Below are positions 38,614 through 48,728 of a stretch of 64,000 bases of DNA, piece by piece. The DNA comes from Sporosarcina quadrami. GTDB taxonomy: Bacteria > Bacillota > Bacilli > Bacillales_A > Planococcaceae. The position numbers and the translations under genes were made by a program. The stretch lies in NCBI RefSeq assembly GCF_014836615.1, contig NZ_JACSQN010000004.1, positions 211,374 to 275,373 of the forward strand, written 5' to 3'. Every line of letters begins with the position of its first letter. Position 1 is the first letter of the stretch. The notes beneath the pieces are model-generated. The model did no database searches. It had not been told where the DNA came from and was given only the letters and a program-made list of their open reading frames with translations.

Positions 38614-39318
38614 CTATTCAATCTCTTCTTCGTACAAATGATTCTCTTTAATATAATCATAGCAAGCAGTTGGCAATAAATACTGCGGTTCGCCGCCTCT
38701 TGCAAATTCCTCACGTATATAGGTTGAGCTGATTTCCATGACAAGTCCTTTATCCAACAGCTGAAAACGTCCGTCATCGAGATTTCTTAACAAAGAAGAC
38801 TTTGCTATCGTCTCTAGTACATCAATGCCATCACGAGCCATGACGATGAACTTGTTCTCATTCAAAAGCGCTTCTGCCCACTTCCATTTTCCTGCCGCTA
38901 TATCAACTAACAAGTCCGCCCCCATGATGAAGTAGAAATCGACATCGGGAAAGGTCTCTTTGAAATGTTGCATTGTATAATACGTATATTGGTTACCAGG
39001 TAAGACATCTAGTTCGTAGTCATCCACGATGAATTTCGGATTCGTTTCAACCGCCAACTTTAGCATTTCAATTCGATGGAGATCGTGTGTTTGCAACGGT
39101 TCGTCCATTCGTTTGCTTGATGAAGGCAAAAAGATCACGAAGTCCAACTTCTTGCGATGCGCGACCGTCGAAGCAGTCCATAAATGGACATTAGTTACAG
39201 GGTCAAACGTGGATCCGTAAATACCAACTTTCATTCCTTTTTCAAATAACTTATCAATTTCTTTTGACGGATTCAATTTGATAAGATGCTCTTTCAATTG
39301 TGCTTCCTTTTTATCCAT
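38614..39318 (-). CDS. NadD-like nucleotidylyltransferase
   Basis: A 234-residue protein of the nicotinate-nucleotide adenylyltransferase superfamily. After a 28-residue N-terminal extension come GIYGSTFDPVTNVHLWTA, a Rossmann core, YYFIMGADLLVDI-like segment and ISSTYIREEF. The normal HNGH of the active site reads TNVH here, so the glycine is missing, while the second histidine and the ISSTxIR motif remain. It may be a divergent NadD paralogue or adenylate a different substrate. GGGAGG precedes the ATG. Confidence 0.75.
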   Translation of the reverse strand: MDKKEAQLKEHLIKLNPSKEIDKLFEKGMKVGIYGSTFDPVTNVHLWTASTVAHRKKLDFVIFLPSSSKRMDEPLQTHDLHRIEMLKLAVETNPKFIVDDYELDVLPGNQYTYYTMQHFKETFPDVDFYFIMGADLLVDIAAGKWKWAEALLNENKFIVMARDGIDVLETIAKSSLLRNLDDGRFQLLDKGLVMEISSTYIREEFARGGEPQYLLPTACYDYIKENHLYEEEIE

Positions 39319-39402
39319 TACAATTCCCTCCCGTGTCTTCGGCTACTTTCTCTTTCACTTCCCTATTATCTTTCATTTTATTCCCTCCTATGTCTCTCTA
39401 AC

Positions 39403-39436
39403 AAAAAAGCCAAGTTGTTATTACACAACAAGGCTT
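39403..39436 (-). terminator. ychF terminator
   Basis: AAGCCTTGTTGT / ACAACTTGGCTT (one mismatch) on the minus strand is followed by TTTTTT. Confidence 0.8.
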
Positions 39437-39449
39437 CCCAAAATATTGT

Positions 39450-40550
39450 TTATACGTTAAATCTGAACAGCATAACATCGCCATCTTGAACGATATACTC
39501 TTTACCTTCTAGACGTACTTTCCCTGCTTCTTTCGCAGCGGCCATTGAACCAGCTTCAACAAGCGCATCGTAGGATACTGTTTCTGCACGGATGAATCCA
39601 CGCTCGAAATCAGTATGAATAACGCCCGCACATTGCGGTGCTTTCATGCCTTTACGGAAAGTCCAAGCACGTACTTCTTGTACACCTGCTGTGAAGTACG
39701 TAGCTAGTCCAAGTAGATGATAAGCCGCTTTAATCAACTGATCCAGACCTGATTCCTTGATGCCTAACTCTTCAAGGAACATTGCTTTCTCTTCCTCGTC
39801 TAGCTCAGCCATCTCTTCCTCAATCTTAGCACAAACAATGATTACTTCTGCATTGTCTTTCTTTGCAAACTCCTGAACTTTTTTTACGTATTCATTGTTC
39901 TCTGCATCTGCGATTTCATCTTCAGACACGTTAGCTACGTAAAGCATCGGCTTGATCGTCAACAGATGCATCCCTTTAATAATGTTGAATTCTTCTGGAG
40001 TTAGTTCAACCGCACGTGCTGGTTGCTCGTTCTCGAACGCTTCCTTGAACTTTAGAAGTACCGGTTCTTCCGCCATGGAGTCCTTGTCCTTCTGCTTCGC
40101 CATTTTAGTAACGCGCGTCAATCGCTTGTCCACACTTTCCATATCAGCAAGAATTAATTCTAAATTAATGACTTCAATATCATCAATTGGATTTACTTTA
40201 CCGGATACGTGTGTAATATTTTCATCTTCAAAACAACGAACAACTTGACAAATAGCGTCCACTTCACGGATGTGAGACAAGAACTTATTTCCAAGCCCTT
40301 CTCCTTTACTAGCTCCTTCGACGATTCCTGCAATATCTGTAAACTCAAAAGCAGTCGGTACAGTCTTTTTTGGTACAACTAGTTCCGTCAACTTTTGTAG
40401 TCTTTCATCAGGTACTTCAACGATTCCGACGTTCGGATCGATTGTACAGAACGGATAGTTGGCAGCTTCTGCCCCCGCCTTTGTTATTGCGTTGAATAGT
40501 GTTGATTTACCGACGTTTGGTAAACCGACGATTCCAGCTGTTAACGCCAT
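39450..40550 (-). CDS. ychF: redox-regulated ATPase YchF
   Basis: Obg-family P-loop protein that prefers ATP and binds the ribosome; it affects stress responses. G1 [11 protein letters not shown], the switch region and [17 protein letters not shown] (G3) are present, and a TGS domain ends the protein ([22 protein letters not shown]). The 366-residue length is standard. It lies between the DUF951 gene and a terminator. Confidence 0.96.
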   Translation of the reverse strand: MALTAGIVGLPNVGKSTLFNAITKAGAEAANYPFCTIDPNVGIVEVPDERLQKLTELVVPKKTVPTAFEFTDIAGIVEGASKGEGLGNKFLSHIREVDAICQVVRCFEDENITHVSGKVNPIDDIEVINLELILADMESVDKRLTRVTKMAKQKDKDSMAEEPVLLKFKEAFENEQPARAVELTPEEFNIIKGMHLLTIKPMLYVANVSEDEIADAENNEYVKKVQEFAKKDNAEVIIVCAKIEEEMAELDEEEKAMFLEELGIKESGLDQLIKAAYHLLGLATYFTAGVQEVRAWTFRKGMKAPQCAGVIHTDFERGFIRAETVSYDALVEAGSMAAAKEAGKVRLEGKEYIVQDGDVMLFRFNV

Positions 40551-40635
40551 TTATTTCCCAACCTTTCATATAGGTCAATTTCATAATAATTTATGCAACT
40601 CTTCTATTATAAGAATACTTGTCGTTCCTGTCTAA

Positions 40636-40839
40636 TTAATCTTCAGTTTCCGCTTTCACAAGCACCTTTTTCATCTTCTTGGCGAACTCATTGCGAGGGA
40701 TCATAACACTATGGCCGCACCCTTCACACTTAATCCGGATATCTGCTCCCATCCGGATAATTTTCCACGCATTTGAGCCGCATGGATGTGGTTTCTTCAT
40801 CTCAACCACATCTTTCAGATGAAATTCCTTTTCGTTCAT
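40636..40839 (-). CDS. DUF951 small zinc-ribbon-like protein
   Basis: A 67-residue protein with two pairs of conserved Cys/His (KKPHPCGSNAW and KCEGCGHSVM), typical of DUF951 (YyzM). Its function is unknown; it may bind zinc. The ATG at 40839 follows AGGGG. It is normally located between an MscS channel and ychF, as here. Confidence 0.85.
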   Translation of the reverse strand: MNEKEFHLKDVVEMKKPHPCGSNAWKIIRMGADIRIKCEGCGHSVMIPRNEFAKKMKKVLVKAETED

Positions 40840-40856
40840 CTCACTCACCCCTAACC

Positions 40857-41738
40857 TTAGCGATTATCAAAACTCTTAGTTACTAACGCGGGATATGGAA
40901 TTTGAATTCCATCCTTTTCTAAATAAGGTTTCAAACCAACGCTTATGTTTCTAGCTACATCATAGTGACGCATTGGCTTTGTCTCAACAATGATTCTTTC
41001 TATAACGGCTTCATCTGTAAAATCATAAGCACCAATCAACCTCGGACGACCAAGCAAATCAGCATTGTCCTTACTCATTGACTCCAAATAGCTATCAATC
41101 GCTTTTTCAACATGTTCGATACCTTGTTCAAAAGGAATCGTTACATCGACAATTGCTAACGAGTTTTTCAATGAATAATTGACAACTTGTGTAATCGTGC
41201 CGTTCGGGAGAATAAATAACTCTCCTGTGAAGTTTTTGATTTTTGTCGTACGTAGACCAATCTCCTCCACTTGTCCTTCGGCAGTACCAATTTTCACGTA
41301 ATCCCCTACAGAAAACTGATCTTCAAACAAGATGAAAAATCCGGAAATTACGTCTTTCACTAAACTTTGTGCACCGAAACCAACGGCTAATCCTAACACT
41401 CCCGCACCAGCAAGTAGACCTTTTACGTCAATGGAAAACTCTTGGAGTATTGATAGTATTGCTGAGAAATAGACAACATATGTCAATGTGTTTTCTAACA
41501 GCTTCAATAACGTCCGTTCGCGTCGTTCTTCTTTACGCAAAGGTCCTTTAAGCTTAATCATGAATACTCTTTTTATTATTCGTTTACCAACATTGACGAT
41601 AATCATTGAAACCATAATGATAAATGCAATTTTTAGTGCAACGATTCCAACGTGTATCCACGTATTTTCATCGAACAAAAAGCGGGCAAACTCTTCTAGT
41701 GCATCTTTTTCAACTTTCTTATCTTTCGTCGTCGACAA
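40857..41738 (-). CDS. small-conductance mechanosensitive channel (MscS family)
   Basis: A 293-residue channel with three predicted transmembrane helices, the pore helix GVLGLAVGFGAQSLVKDVISG and a cytoplasmic beta domain (FSVGDYVKIGTAEGQVEEIGLRTTKIK). It releases solutes after hypo-osmotic shock. It starts with a TTG at 41738; the ribosome site GAGGAAG is at a usual distance. It lies divergent from yyaC. Confidence 0.9.
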   Translation of the reverse strand: MSTTKDKKVEKDALEEFARFLFDENTWIHVGIVALKIAFIIMVSMIIVNVGKRIIKRVFMIKLKGPLRKEERRERTLLKLLENTLTYVVYFSAILSILQEFSIDVKGLLAGAGVLGLAVGFGAQSLVKDVISGFFILFEDQFSVGDYVKIGTAEGQVEEIGLRTTKIKNFTGELFILPNGTITQVVNYSLKNSLAIVDVTIPFEQGIEHVEKAIDSYLESMSKDNADLLGRPRLIGAYDFTDEAVIERIIVETKPMRHYDVARNISVGLKPYLEKDGIQIPYPALVTKSFDNR

Positions 41739-41833
41739 TTGCCAACTTCCTCTCCGTATAAATTGTATCGCAGCGGCGTATACTGCTAAACAATCAATAC
41801 AATAAGAATATTAAACGAGAATGGAGATCTGTC

Positions 41834-42412
41834 ATGCACACAGTCCAACCAATCGATTATGATTACCGTCTTCATTTTAATGAAACCGGTGCTGTATGGA
41901 AACTTAGTACGCATTTTCTGCAGCATATTCCGTTTGAACTCGAATCACTTTCATTCTTCTGTATCGGTACAGACCGTTCAACTGGAGACGCTTTAGGACC
42001 CCTCACAGGTTCTCTTCTATCCGAATCGTTACTGTTTCCGTTTTCTGTTGTAGGCACTCTGGAAAAACCACTGCACGCGTTAAATTTACGTGAACAATTA
42101 GATGAAAAGTTATCAGAAGACCCTTCAACTTACATCGTAGCAATTGACGCCTGCTTAGGCCGCAGTGATTCTATCGGTCACCTACTTTTTCATAAAGGAC
42201 CCCTTTACCCCGGAAAAGCTGTCGGAAAGGACTTGCCTCCTGTAGGTGATCTCTCCATTAAAGGAGTTGTAAATATTGCGGGTTTTATGGAACAAGCTGT
42301 CTTGCAAAGTACCCGTCTTCATTTATCTTATGAAATGAGCCGCGTTATTTCACGAGCACTGCAACTCGCATATGGCCGTTTTAAACTAGCACATGAACAA
42401 TTGTCACAATAA
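41834..42412 (+). CDS. yyaC: spore protein YyaC (DUF1256)
   Basis: A 192-residue sporulation protein with the fold of spore protease GPR. The conserved stretches are FFCIGTDRSTGDALGPL, VGTLEKPLHALNL, IVAIDACLG, KGPLYPGKAVGKDLPPVG and DLSIKGVVN. It is found only in spore formers, so it marks this organism as one. It is on the plus strand, preceded by GGAG, and overlaps the DUF554 gene tail to tail. Confidence 0.93.
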   Translation: MHTVQPIDYDYRLHFNETGAVWKLSTHFLQHIPFELESLSFFCIGTDRSTGDALGPLTGSLLSESLLFPFSVVGTLEKPLHALNLREQLDEKLSEDPSTYIVAIDACLGRSDSIGHLLFHKGPLYPGKAVGKDLPPVGDLSIKGVVNIAGFMEQAVLQSTRLHLSYEMSRVISRALQLAYGRFKLAHEQLSQ

Positions 42413-43088
42413 CAGCAACTACAGCGATGCCTGGGATAAGATTCGCTACACGTATTTTCGTAATGCCAATCAAATTCAAACCAATCCCGACAATCATCAA
42501 ACCACCCGTTGCGGTCATTTCTGCAATAAATGAATCAAGCAGTACGTCAGGAACGAACTGACTAATTTGCGTTGCTAGCAATGTAATAATTGCTTGATAG
42601 ATAAATACTGGAACGGCTGCGAAGATAACGCCTATTCCAAGTGTTGAACTAAGTATGATTGATGTAAACCCATCTAGTATCCCTTTCATGATCAATATAT
42701 CATGTTCATTTCTTAACCCACTGTCAATGGCGCCAAGAATGGCCATTGAACCAACTACAAATATTAATGTTGCAGTAACGAATCCTTGCGCAACACCAGG
42801 ACCTTCCTTCTTGGAGGGTATTTTCAGCTCAAGCCATTTACCAAGTCCATTAATCCTCCCGTCTAGATTCATCCACTCACCTAAGACTGCACCTAGCACA
42901 ATACTAATAATAACAATTAAAATCTGATTACTTTCAAATGTCATCTGAATCCCAATTGCAACGACTGCTAACCCGATTCCGTACATGACTGTTTCTTTCA
43001 TTCGTTCAGGTATATTCGATAAGAAACGGCCTATCAATGCACCGACAACAATTAAGATAACATTTACAATGGTGCCGAATAAAACCAT
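42381..43088 (-). CDS. DUF554 membrane protein (YqgA-like)
   Basis: A 235-residue protein with six or seven transmembrane helices and a repeat of small-residue helices, as in the DUF554/YqgA family of transporter-like proteins with unknown substrate. Typical segments are GTIVNVILIVVGALIGRFL, ATLIFVVGSMAILGAIDSG and MKGILDGFTSIIL. The ATG at 43088 with GGAAGTGA upstream is used. Its last 32 bases overlap yyaC's 3' end. Confidence 0.85.
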   Translation of the reverse strand: MVLFGTIVNVILIVVGALIGRFLSNIPERMKETVMYGIGLAVVAIGIQMTFESNQILIVIISIVLGAVLGEWMNLDGRINGLGKWLELKIPSKKEGPGVAQGFVTATLIFVVGSMAILGAIDSGLRNEHDILIMKGILDGFTSIILSSTLGIGVIFAAVPVFIYQAIITLLATQISQFVPDVLLDSFIAEMTATGGLMIVGIGLNLIGITKIRVANLIPGIAVVAVIVTIVHVLV

Positions 43089-43152
43089 AATGCTCACTTC
43101 CGTTTGCTAAAAATAATACCTATTCTGCAGTATGTGCAAAATAGGTACATGC

Positions 43153-43989
43153 TTATTCGTTCAATAAATCAAGAATACGTTCTAGATCTTCCTCATTGAA
43201 AAATTCAATTTCAATTTTTCCTTTATTCTTTGTTTTTTTAATCGATACATTCGTACCGAAATATTCGCGCAAACTCGTTTCCTGCTCTTCAAGGAAAATG
43301 TTTTTCTTTTCTGTCTTTGTTTCACGTGGAACATCTTCATTCATCTTATGGACAAGTCGTTCCAACTGTCTCACGTTAAGACCTTCGTTTATCGTCTTCT
43401 CAGCAGTTAAAATAATTTGCTCTTTCTTGCGAAGACCAAGTAATGTACGGCCATGACCCATTGACAACTTGCCATCCATAATTAGCTTACGTACAACATC
43501 AGGTAAGCTTAGCAGGCGAAGATGGTTTGCAATGTGTGGTCTACTCTTTCCTAAGCGAAATGCTAGTTGCTCCTGTGTCAAACTAAGGTTGTCCATCAAT
43601 TTTTGATAGGCTTCCGCTTCTTCAATAGGTGTAAGATCTTCGCGTTGCAAGTTTTCAAGTATCGCCATTTCCATTGACTGTTCATCTGTTAGTTGGCGAA
43701 CAACTGCAGGAATTTCAAGCAATCCTGCTAGTTTTGCAGCTCTGAAGCGTCTCTCTCCTACAACGATTTCATACGTAGTATTTACTTTACGCACAATAAT
43801 CGGTTGCAAAACACCGTGCTCTTTTATTGATTCACTTAGTTCTTCAATCGCATTTTCATCGAATATTTTCCGTGGCTGATAAGGGTTCACTTTAATGCTT
43901 TTTAAGCGGATACTATCTACTTTTTCAGCCTTCGTCAGCGACTCATCTGGAAATAAAGCGTTCAATCCTTTACCTAAACCTTTAGCCAT
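43153..43989 (-). CDS. parB: chromosome-partitioning protein ParB (Spo0J)
   Basis: CTP-dependent DNA clamp that loads at parS, spreads, and recruits SMC condensin. Sequence elements: LNALFP near the start (MAKGLGKGLNALFPDE, ParA-activating arginine/lysine-rich tail), the CTPase motif GERRFRAAKLAG, the parS-reading helix-turn-helix (QEQLAFRLGKSRPHIANHLRLL) and a C-terminal dimer domain. The start overlaps parA by 8 bases. A parS site lies inside its coding sequence. Confidence 0.96.
   Translation of the reverse strand: MAKGLGKGLNALFPDESLTKAEKVDSIRLKSIKVNPYQPRKIFDENAIEELSESIKEHGVLQPIIVRKVNTTYEIVVGERRFRAAKLAGLLEIPAVVRQLTDEQSMEMAILENLQREDLTPIEEAEAYQKLMDNLSLTQEQLAFRLGKSRPHIANHLRLLSLPDVVRKLIMDGKLSMGHGRTLLGLRKKEQIILTAEKTINEGLNVRQLERLVHKMNEDVPRETKTEKKNIFLEEQETSLREYFGTNVSIKKTKNKGKIEIEFFNEEDLERILDLLNE
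43318..43333. promoter_or_regulatory. parS site inside parB
   Basis: TGTTTCACGTGGAACA is the exact reverse complement of the consensus TGTTCCACGTGAAACA. B. subtilis also has a parS inside spo0J. Confidence 0.95.
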
Positions 43990-44743
43990 TGTGCACCACT
44001 TCCTTTGCCAACTCTAAATATACTTCTGCGCCTCTCGATCTTGAATCATAAACAATTATTGGTTCTCCATGACTTGGCGCTTCGCTCAAACGTACATTTC
44101 GTGGAATGATTGTTTTGTACACTTTATCTTGAAAATACTTTTTCACTTCTTCAATGACTTGGATACCTAAGTTGGTCCGTGCATCAAACATTGTCAACAA
44201 TACACCGTCTATCGTCAAACTCTCATTCAAATGCTTTTGCACAAGTCTAACCGTACTTAACAGTTGGCTCAAACCTTCTAAAGCGTAATACTCACATTGC
44301 ACTGGAATGATAACGGAATCAGCAGCAGTTAATGAGTTAATCGTTAAAAGGCCTAATGAAGGTGGACAGTCGATGATAATATAATCATACAAACCTTTTG
44401 CATCTTGTATGGCATGCTTCATGCGGACTTCTCTAGAAATAGTAGAAACCAGTTCAATTTCTGCTCCAGCTAATGAAATCGTAGCAGGTACAATATCCAA
44501 ATTCTCCACTTTAGTATGGTGAATGACTTCTTTTATATTAACATCATCAATTAACATATCGTAGATGCACTTATGTACATCTCCCTTATTGACCCCTACC
44601 CCACTCGTCGCATTCCCTTGCGGATCAGCATCTATCAGCAAAACCTTTTTGCCAATATGCGCAAGGCAAGCACTTAAGTTAACAGAAGTAGTTGTTTTTC
44701 CAACTCCTCCTTTTTGATTGGCGATTGCAATAATTTTACCCAC
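43982..44743 (-). CDS. parA: chromosome-partitioning ATPase ParA (Soj)
   Basis: Deviant-Walker ATPase (KGGVGKTTTSVN, DADPQGNAT, YIIIDCPPSLG) of 253 residues. It works with ParB in origin segregation and, in B. subtilis as Soj, controls DnaA by its monomer/dimer state. parA-parB is a two-gene operon, with noc upstream. Confidence 0.97.
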   Translation of the reverse strand: MGKIIAIANQKGGVGKTTTSVNLSACLAHIGKKVLLIDADPQGNATSGVGVNKGDVHKCIYDMLIDDVNIKEVIHHTKVENLDIVPATISLAGAEIELVSTISREVRMKHAIQDAKGLYDYIIIDCPPSLGLLTINSLTAADSVIIPVQCEYYALEGLSQLLSTVRLVQKHLNESLTIDGVLLTMFDARTNLGIQVIEEVKKYFQDKVYKTIIPRNVRLSEAPSHGEPIIVYDSRSRGAEVYLELAKEVVHNG

Positions 44744-44918
44744 GCTTGCACCTGCTTTCTCACTCGCATTACATACGAATCATAGTCTTATTGCTAAGCT
44801 TTCTGCTGTCATGGGTAATTAAACGGGCTGCGTTGCCGTCAAAATTATCGATTTTAGCAGAATTTGAAGCTTTATACTAGTTTATCAAAAAAACGTTGCA
44901 CATGGTAATGGTTCGCGC

Positions 44919-44949
44919 AAAAAAACTCTTGCTCCATTGAAGCAAGAGT
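44919..44949 (-). terminator. noc terminator
   Basis: ACTCTTGCT / AGCAAGAGT on the minus strand is followed by seven T residues. A second short hairpin (TCCTG / CAGGA) lies just before it at about 44953-44969. Confidence 0.8.
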
Positions 44950-44989
44950 CCATCCTGACATCATGCAGGAGCTTATATAATATATGAAA

Positions 44990-45853
44990 TCATTTCTTCT
45001 TAGGTATTTTTACAGTAATTGTGTAAAAATCCTCTGTATCCTCTTCTTCTGTTTTAACGTTAATGCCGCTTTTAGTAACAAGTTGTAAAGACTGTCGAAT
45101 CGTATTTAATGCGATACGCACATCTTTACTGACAGACTTTCTCTTCACCGGTTGTTTCTTCGTCTTCTCTTCAACTACTGGGTTAAGTGCCAACTGAATA
45201 CGTTCTTCCAATTGCTTCACATTTAACTGTTCATCAATTGCTTCATTGAAAAGCTTTAATTGCAATTCTGCATCTTTTACCGATATGAGGGCACGTGCAT
45301 GTCTCTCCGAAATATCTTTCGTGAGAATTTTATTTTTAATCTCATCTGGAAGCTTCAACAAGCGCAATTTGTTTGCAATTGTCGACTGTCCTTTCCCGAG
45401 ACGTTGAGCAAGTGCTTCTTGTGTTAAGTTGTGTAATTCCAATAGCTTCTCATAAGCATACGCTTCTTCAATCGATGTCAATTCTTCTCGTTGCAAGTTT
45501 TCTATTAAAGCAATGGATGCTGTTTCTTTATCATCTAAATTACGGATAATTGCAGGCACTTCAGTCCAGCCCAATTTTTTCATTGCACGGAACCTTCGCT
45601 CACCTGCAATGATTTCAAAACCTTCATCCGTTTTGCGAATGACAATTGGTTGGATTACACCATGTGTATGAATTGTCCTTGCTAACTCTTCAATCTTCTC
45701 CTCAGAGAAAATTGTACGAGGTTGATATTTATTTGGCTTTATAAGTTCGATGTTAACTTGATCTACCTTCTCTTGCGAAACTACTGCTTCCGCTTCGGGT
45801 AAATCAAGTTCTTTTTCGCTATTGCCAAAAAAACGTGAGAATGTATTCTTCAT
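44990..45853 (-). CDS. noc: nucleoid occlusion protein Noc
   Basis: ParB-family DNA-binding CTPase that binds NBS sites over the chromosome and the membrane to block Z-ring assembly over DNA. It has an amphipathic N-terminal region ([14 protein letters not shown]), [13 protein letters not shown], and an HTH ([22 protein letters not shown]). It shares the ParB-like arrangement but has its own 287-residue length and N-terminus, and is located between rsmG and parA as in B. subtilis. Confidence 0.95.
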   Translation of the reverse strand: MKNTFSRFFGNSEKELDLPEAEAVVSQEKVDQVNIELIKPNKYQPRTIFSEEKIEELARTIHTHGVIQPIVIRKTDEGFEIIAGERRFRAMKKLGWTEVPAIIRNLDDKETASIALIENLQREELTSIEEAYAYEKLLELHNLTQEALAQRLGKGQSTIANKLRLLKLPDEIKNKILTKDISERHARALISVKDAELQLKLFNEAIDEQLNVKQLEERIQLALNPVVEEKTKKQPVKRKSVSKDVRIALNTIRQSLQLVTKSGINVKTEEEDTEDFYTITVKIPKKK

Positions 45854-45980
45854 CCCGGCACCACCTTTACAAAACTGCTCATTAGCTATTTCGTCATATC
45901 TATTATATATCCTCTTTAGTACTTATTAAAGGGTAGAATCTATAACATTATCATACTCTAAATATAGCAGATTAGCGATA

Positions 45981-45996
45981 TGTTCCACGTGAAACA
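45981..45996. promoter_or_regulatory. parS site between rsmG and noc
   Basis: TGTTCCACGTGAAACA is a perfect consensus parS. It lies one base past the rsmG stop codon and is the closest parS to oriC in the window, apart from the one in parB. Confidence 0.95.
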
Positions 45997-45997
45997 A

Positions 45998-46714
45998 TCA
46001 GTTAATTGGAGTCTTATTCGGAATGCCAGGTTTACGTGGATATTTCTTAGGTGTCTTTTTTATTTTATTGAAAAGAAAGATTATTCTTTCACTTTCTTCC
46101 ATTGGCAGACTGAATGAAAACTCCTCGACTAGTTCAGCACCTAACACCGTAATCGCTTTTTTAGCATCTTTGTATTCTTCTTCAGCAGCGGCCCCTTTCA
46201 TTGATACGAAGATGCCCCCTTCTTTCGCAAGAGGAATACATAGTTCCGATAGAACGGATAGCCTAGCGACAGCACGTGCGGTAACAATATCAAATTGTTC
46301 ACGATACTTTGGATGCTGACCAAAATCTTCAGCTCTTGAATGAACAAAGTTCACACTATTTAATTGAAGTTCACTAGCCAGTTCATTTAAAAACGAAATT
46401 CGTTTGTTTAATGAATCGACAATTGTTACAGATAGATCAGGGAAACAAATTTTTAAAGGAATACTAGGAAACCCTGCCCCTGCTCCAACATCGCAAATAG
46501 ATTTCTTACCGGTCATATCAACATAAAAAGCCGCTGAAATGGAATCGTAGAAATGCTTCAAATAGACGGATGGTTTATCCGTAATAGCTGTGAGGTTCAT
46601 TTTTTCATTCCATTCAACTAACATATGGAAGTATTTGTCAAATTGTTGCAATTGTTGAGTGGATAACTCAATACCGTGTTCTTTTAATGCTTCTAGAAAT
46701 TGATTTTCGTTCAC
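45998..46714 (-). CDS. rsmG: 16S rRNA (guanine-527 N7) methyltransferase RsmG
   Basis: A 238-residue SAM-dependent methyltransferase (gidB). The SAM site is [16 protein letters not shown], followed by [14 protein letters not shown] and [16 protein letters not shown]. Loss of this enzyme gives low-level streptomycin resistance in other bacteria. It follows mnmG, and parS abuts its end. Confidence 0.96.
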   Translation of the reverse strand: MNENQFLEALKEHGIELSTQQLQQFDKYFHMLVEWNEKMNLTAITDKPSVYLKHFYDSISAAFYVDMTGKKSICDVGAGAGFPSIPLKICFPDLSVTIVDSLNKRISFLNELASELQLNSVNFVHSRAEDFGQHPKYREQFDIVTARAVARLSVLSELCIPLAKEGGIFVSMKGAAAEEEYKDAKKAITVLGAELVEEFSFSLPMEESERIIFLFNKIKKTPKKYPRKPGIPNKTPIN

Positions 46715-46729
46715 TTAGATTCTCCTTTT

Positions 46730-46768
46730 AAAAAAGGCTGATGCGGACTTGGTACCGACATCAGCCTT
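46730..46768 (-). terminator. mnmG terminator
   Basis: AAGGCTGATG / CATCAGCCTT on the minus strand, with an inner GG/CC pair, is followed by six T residues. Confidence 0.8.
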
Positions 46769-46774
46769 ATAGTA

Positions 46775-48664
46775 TTATCCTGATATTTTTGCGATTTTAC
46801 CTTGTTCAATATAGACAAGCAATATGGAAATGTCAGCTGGATTAACACCTGAAATACGTGAAGCTTGCGCTATTGATAGAGGTCTTACTGCAGACAAGTT
46901 GGCTTTTGCTTCTTTAGCAATACCAGATATTGCATGGTAATCGATATTTTCAGGAATTCTTTTGTTCTCCATCTTCTTCATGCGTTGTACTTGCTGCATC
47001 GCCTTTTCTATATAACCTTCGTATTTGATGAAAATCTCGACTTGTTCCGCCACTTCTTCAGAAACCTGTTCTTCTCGTGGAACAATCTTGATAATCTGAT
47101 TATATTTCATTTCAGGGCGTTTTAGTAAATCCGCTGCTTTCATCGGTTCACGAAGCTCAGTGCCTTGTGATTCGCGAATGATTTCTTGTACAGCTTCGCT
47201 TGGTTTAATAGAAACTTTACGGAGCCTTTCGATTTCTTCCTCAATTTGTTGCTTTTTAATGAGGAATTTCTCATGTCTCTCCTCAGAAATCATTCCAAGA
47301 TTGTATCCGATTTCAGTAAGACGCATGTCTGCATTATCATGACGCAGCAGTAAACGGTATTCTGCTCTAGATGTTAAAAGTCGATACGGTTCGCTTGTAC
47401 CTTTTGTAACGAGGTCATCGATTAATACACCGATATAGGCATCTGCTCTACCAAGGATGACTTCTTCTTTTCCTAGCACTTTACTAGCAGCATTTATGCC
47501 TGCCATAATACCTTGAGCGGCAGCTTCTTCGTAACCGGACGTTCCGTTAATCTGCCCTGCCGTATATAGATTTTTAATAATTTTTGTTTCAAGTGTCGGC
47601 CACAGCTGTGTAGGTGTCACCGCATCGTATTCAATTGCGTATCCTGCACGAAGCATTTCAGCTTTTTCAAGTCCAGGTACACTTTCAATTAGTTTACGTT
47701 GAACGTGTTCCGGCAAGCTTGTGGAGAGTCCTTGTACATAATATTCTTTTGTATTTCGACCTTCAGGCTCAAGGAAAATTTGATGGCGTGATTTATCCGC
47801 AAATCGGACAATCTTATCTTCTATTGACGGACAGTAGCTTGGGCCCTTCCCTTTAATCATACCTGAGTACATTGGAGAAAGATGAAGGTTTTCATTAATA
47901 ATTTCATGAGTCGTTGGTGTCGTATATGTCAACCAGCATGGTAATTGGTCGAGGATGAATTCAGTCGTTTCATAACTGAAAGCACGTGGCTCTTCATCAC
48001 CCGGCTGTATTTCCGTTTTACTATAATCAATCGTTTTCCCATTAATACGAGGAGGCGTACCTGTTTTGAAACGCACCATTTCCAAACCTAGTGCCTGCAA
48101 GTTTTCTGCAAGCTTGATGGCCGGCATCTGGTTGTTCGGACCACTTGAATATTTCAAATCGCCGATAATAACCTCACCACGTAAAAAAGTTCCAGTCGTT
48201 ATAATGACGGTTTTTGCACGGTATATAGCACCGATTTGAGTGACGACACCTTTTACTTCGTCATCTTCCACAATCAATTCTTCTACTACGCCTTGGTGCA
48301 GCTTCAAATTATCTTGCTCTTCTAGAATGTTTTTCATTTCTTGTTGATAAAGTACTTTGTCCGCTTGTGCACGGAGCGCTCTGACAGCAGGTCCTTTACC
48401 TGTGTTGAGCATCCGCATCTGGATATGTGTTTTGTCGATCACTTTTGCCATCGCTCCGCCAAGTGCGTCAATTTCTCGCACGACGATCCCTTTTGCAGGA
48501 CCTCCGAGCGACGGGTTACATGGCATGAATGCGATCATATCGAGATTCATCGTAAGCACTAATGTGGATGCACCCATTTTTGCCGAAGCCAATGCAGCTT
48601 CAACACCGGCATGACCTGCTCCGATGACTATACAATCGAACGTGCCTGCTTCAAATTGTGGCAT
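46775..48664 (-). CDS. mnmG: tRNA uridine 5-carboxymethylaminomethyl modification enzyme MnmG
   Basis: FAD- and NADH-using partner of MnmE that modifies wobble uridine 34 of several tRNAs. The FAD motif is [18 protein letters not shown], with the later family stretches [21 protein letters not shown] and [12 protein letters not shown]. The length of 629 residues is standard. The ATG at 48664 follows GGAAGGATGA. It forms the pair mnmE-mnmG with a 64-base gap. Confidence 0.97.
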   Translation of the reverse strand: MPQFEAGTFDCIVIGAGHAGVEAALASAKMGASTLVLTMNLDMIAFMPCNPSLGGPAKGIVVREIDALGGAMAKVIDKTHIQMRMLNTGKGPAVRALRAQADKVLYQQEMKNILEEQDNLKLHQGVVEELIVEDDEVKGVVTQIGAIYRAKTVIITTGTFLRGEVIIGDLKYSSGPNNQMPAIKLAENLQALGLEMVRFKTGTPPRINGKTIDYSKTEIQPGDEEPRAFSYETTEFILDQLPCWLTYTTPTTHEIINENLHLSPMYSGMIKGKGPSYCPSIEDKIVRFADKSRHQIFLEPEGRNTKEYYVQGLSTSLPEHVQRKLIESVPGLEKAEMLRAGYAIEYDAVTPTQLWPTLETKIIKNLYTAGQINGTSGYEEAAAQGIMAGINAASKVLGKEEVILGRADAYIGVLIDDLVTKGTSEPYRLLTSRAEYRLLLRHDNADMRLTEIGYNLGMISEERHEKFLIKKQQIEEEIERLRKVSIKPSEAVQEIIRESQGTELREPMKAADLLKRPEMKYNQIIKIVPREEQVSEEVAEQVEIFIKYEGYIEKAMQQVQRMKKMENKRIPENIDYHAISGIAKEAKANLSAVRPLSIAQASRISGVNPADISILLVYIEQGKIAKISG

Positions 48665-48728
48665 GTTCGTTCATCCTTCCTTGTGTAAGATTTCCGTGTC
48701 TATATATTTATGAAAAGTAGTTTATTGT

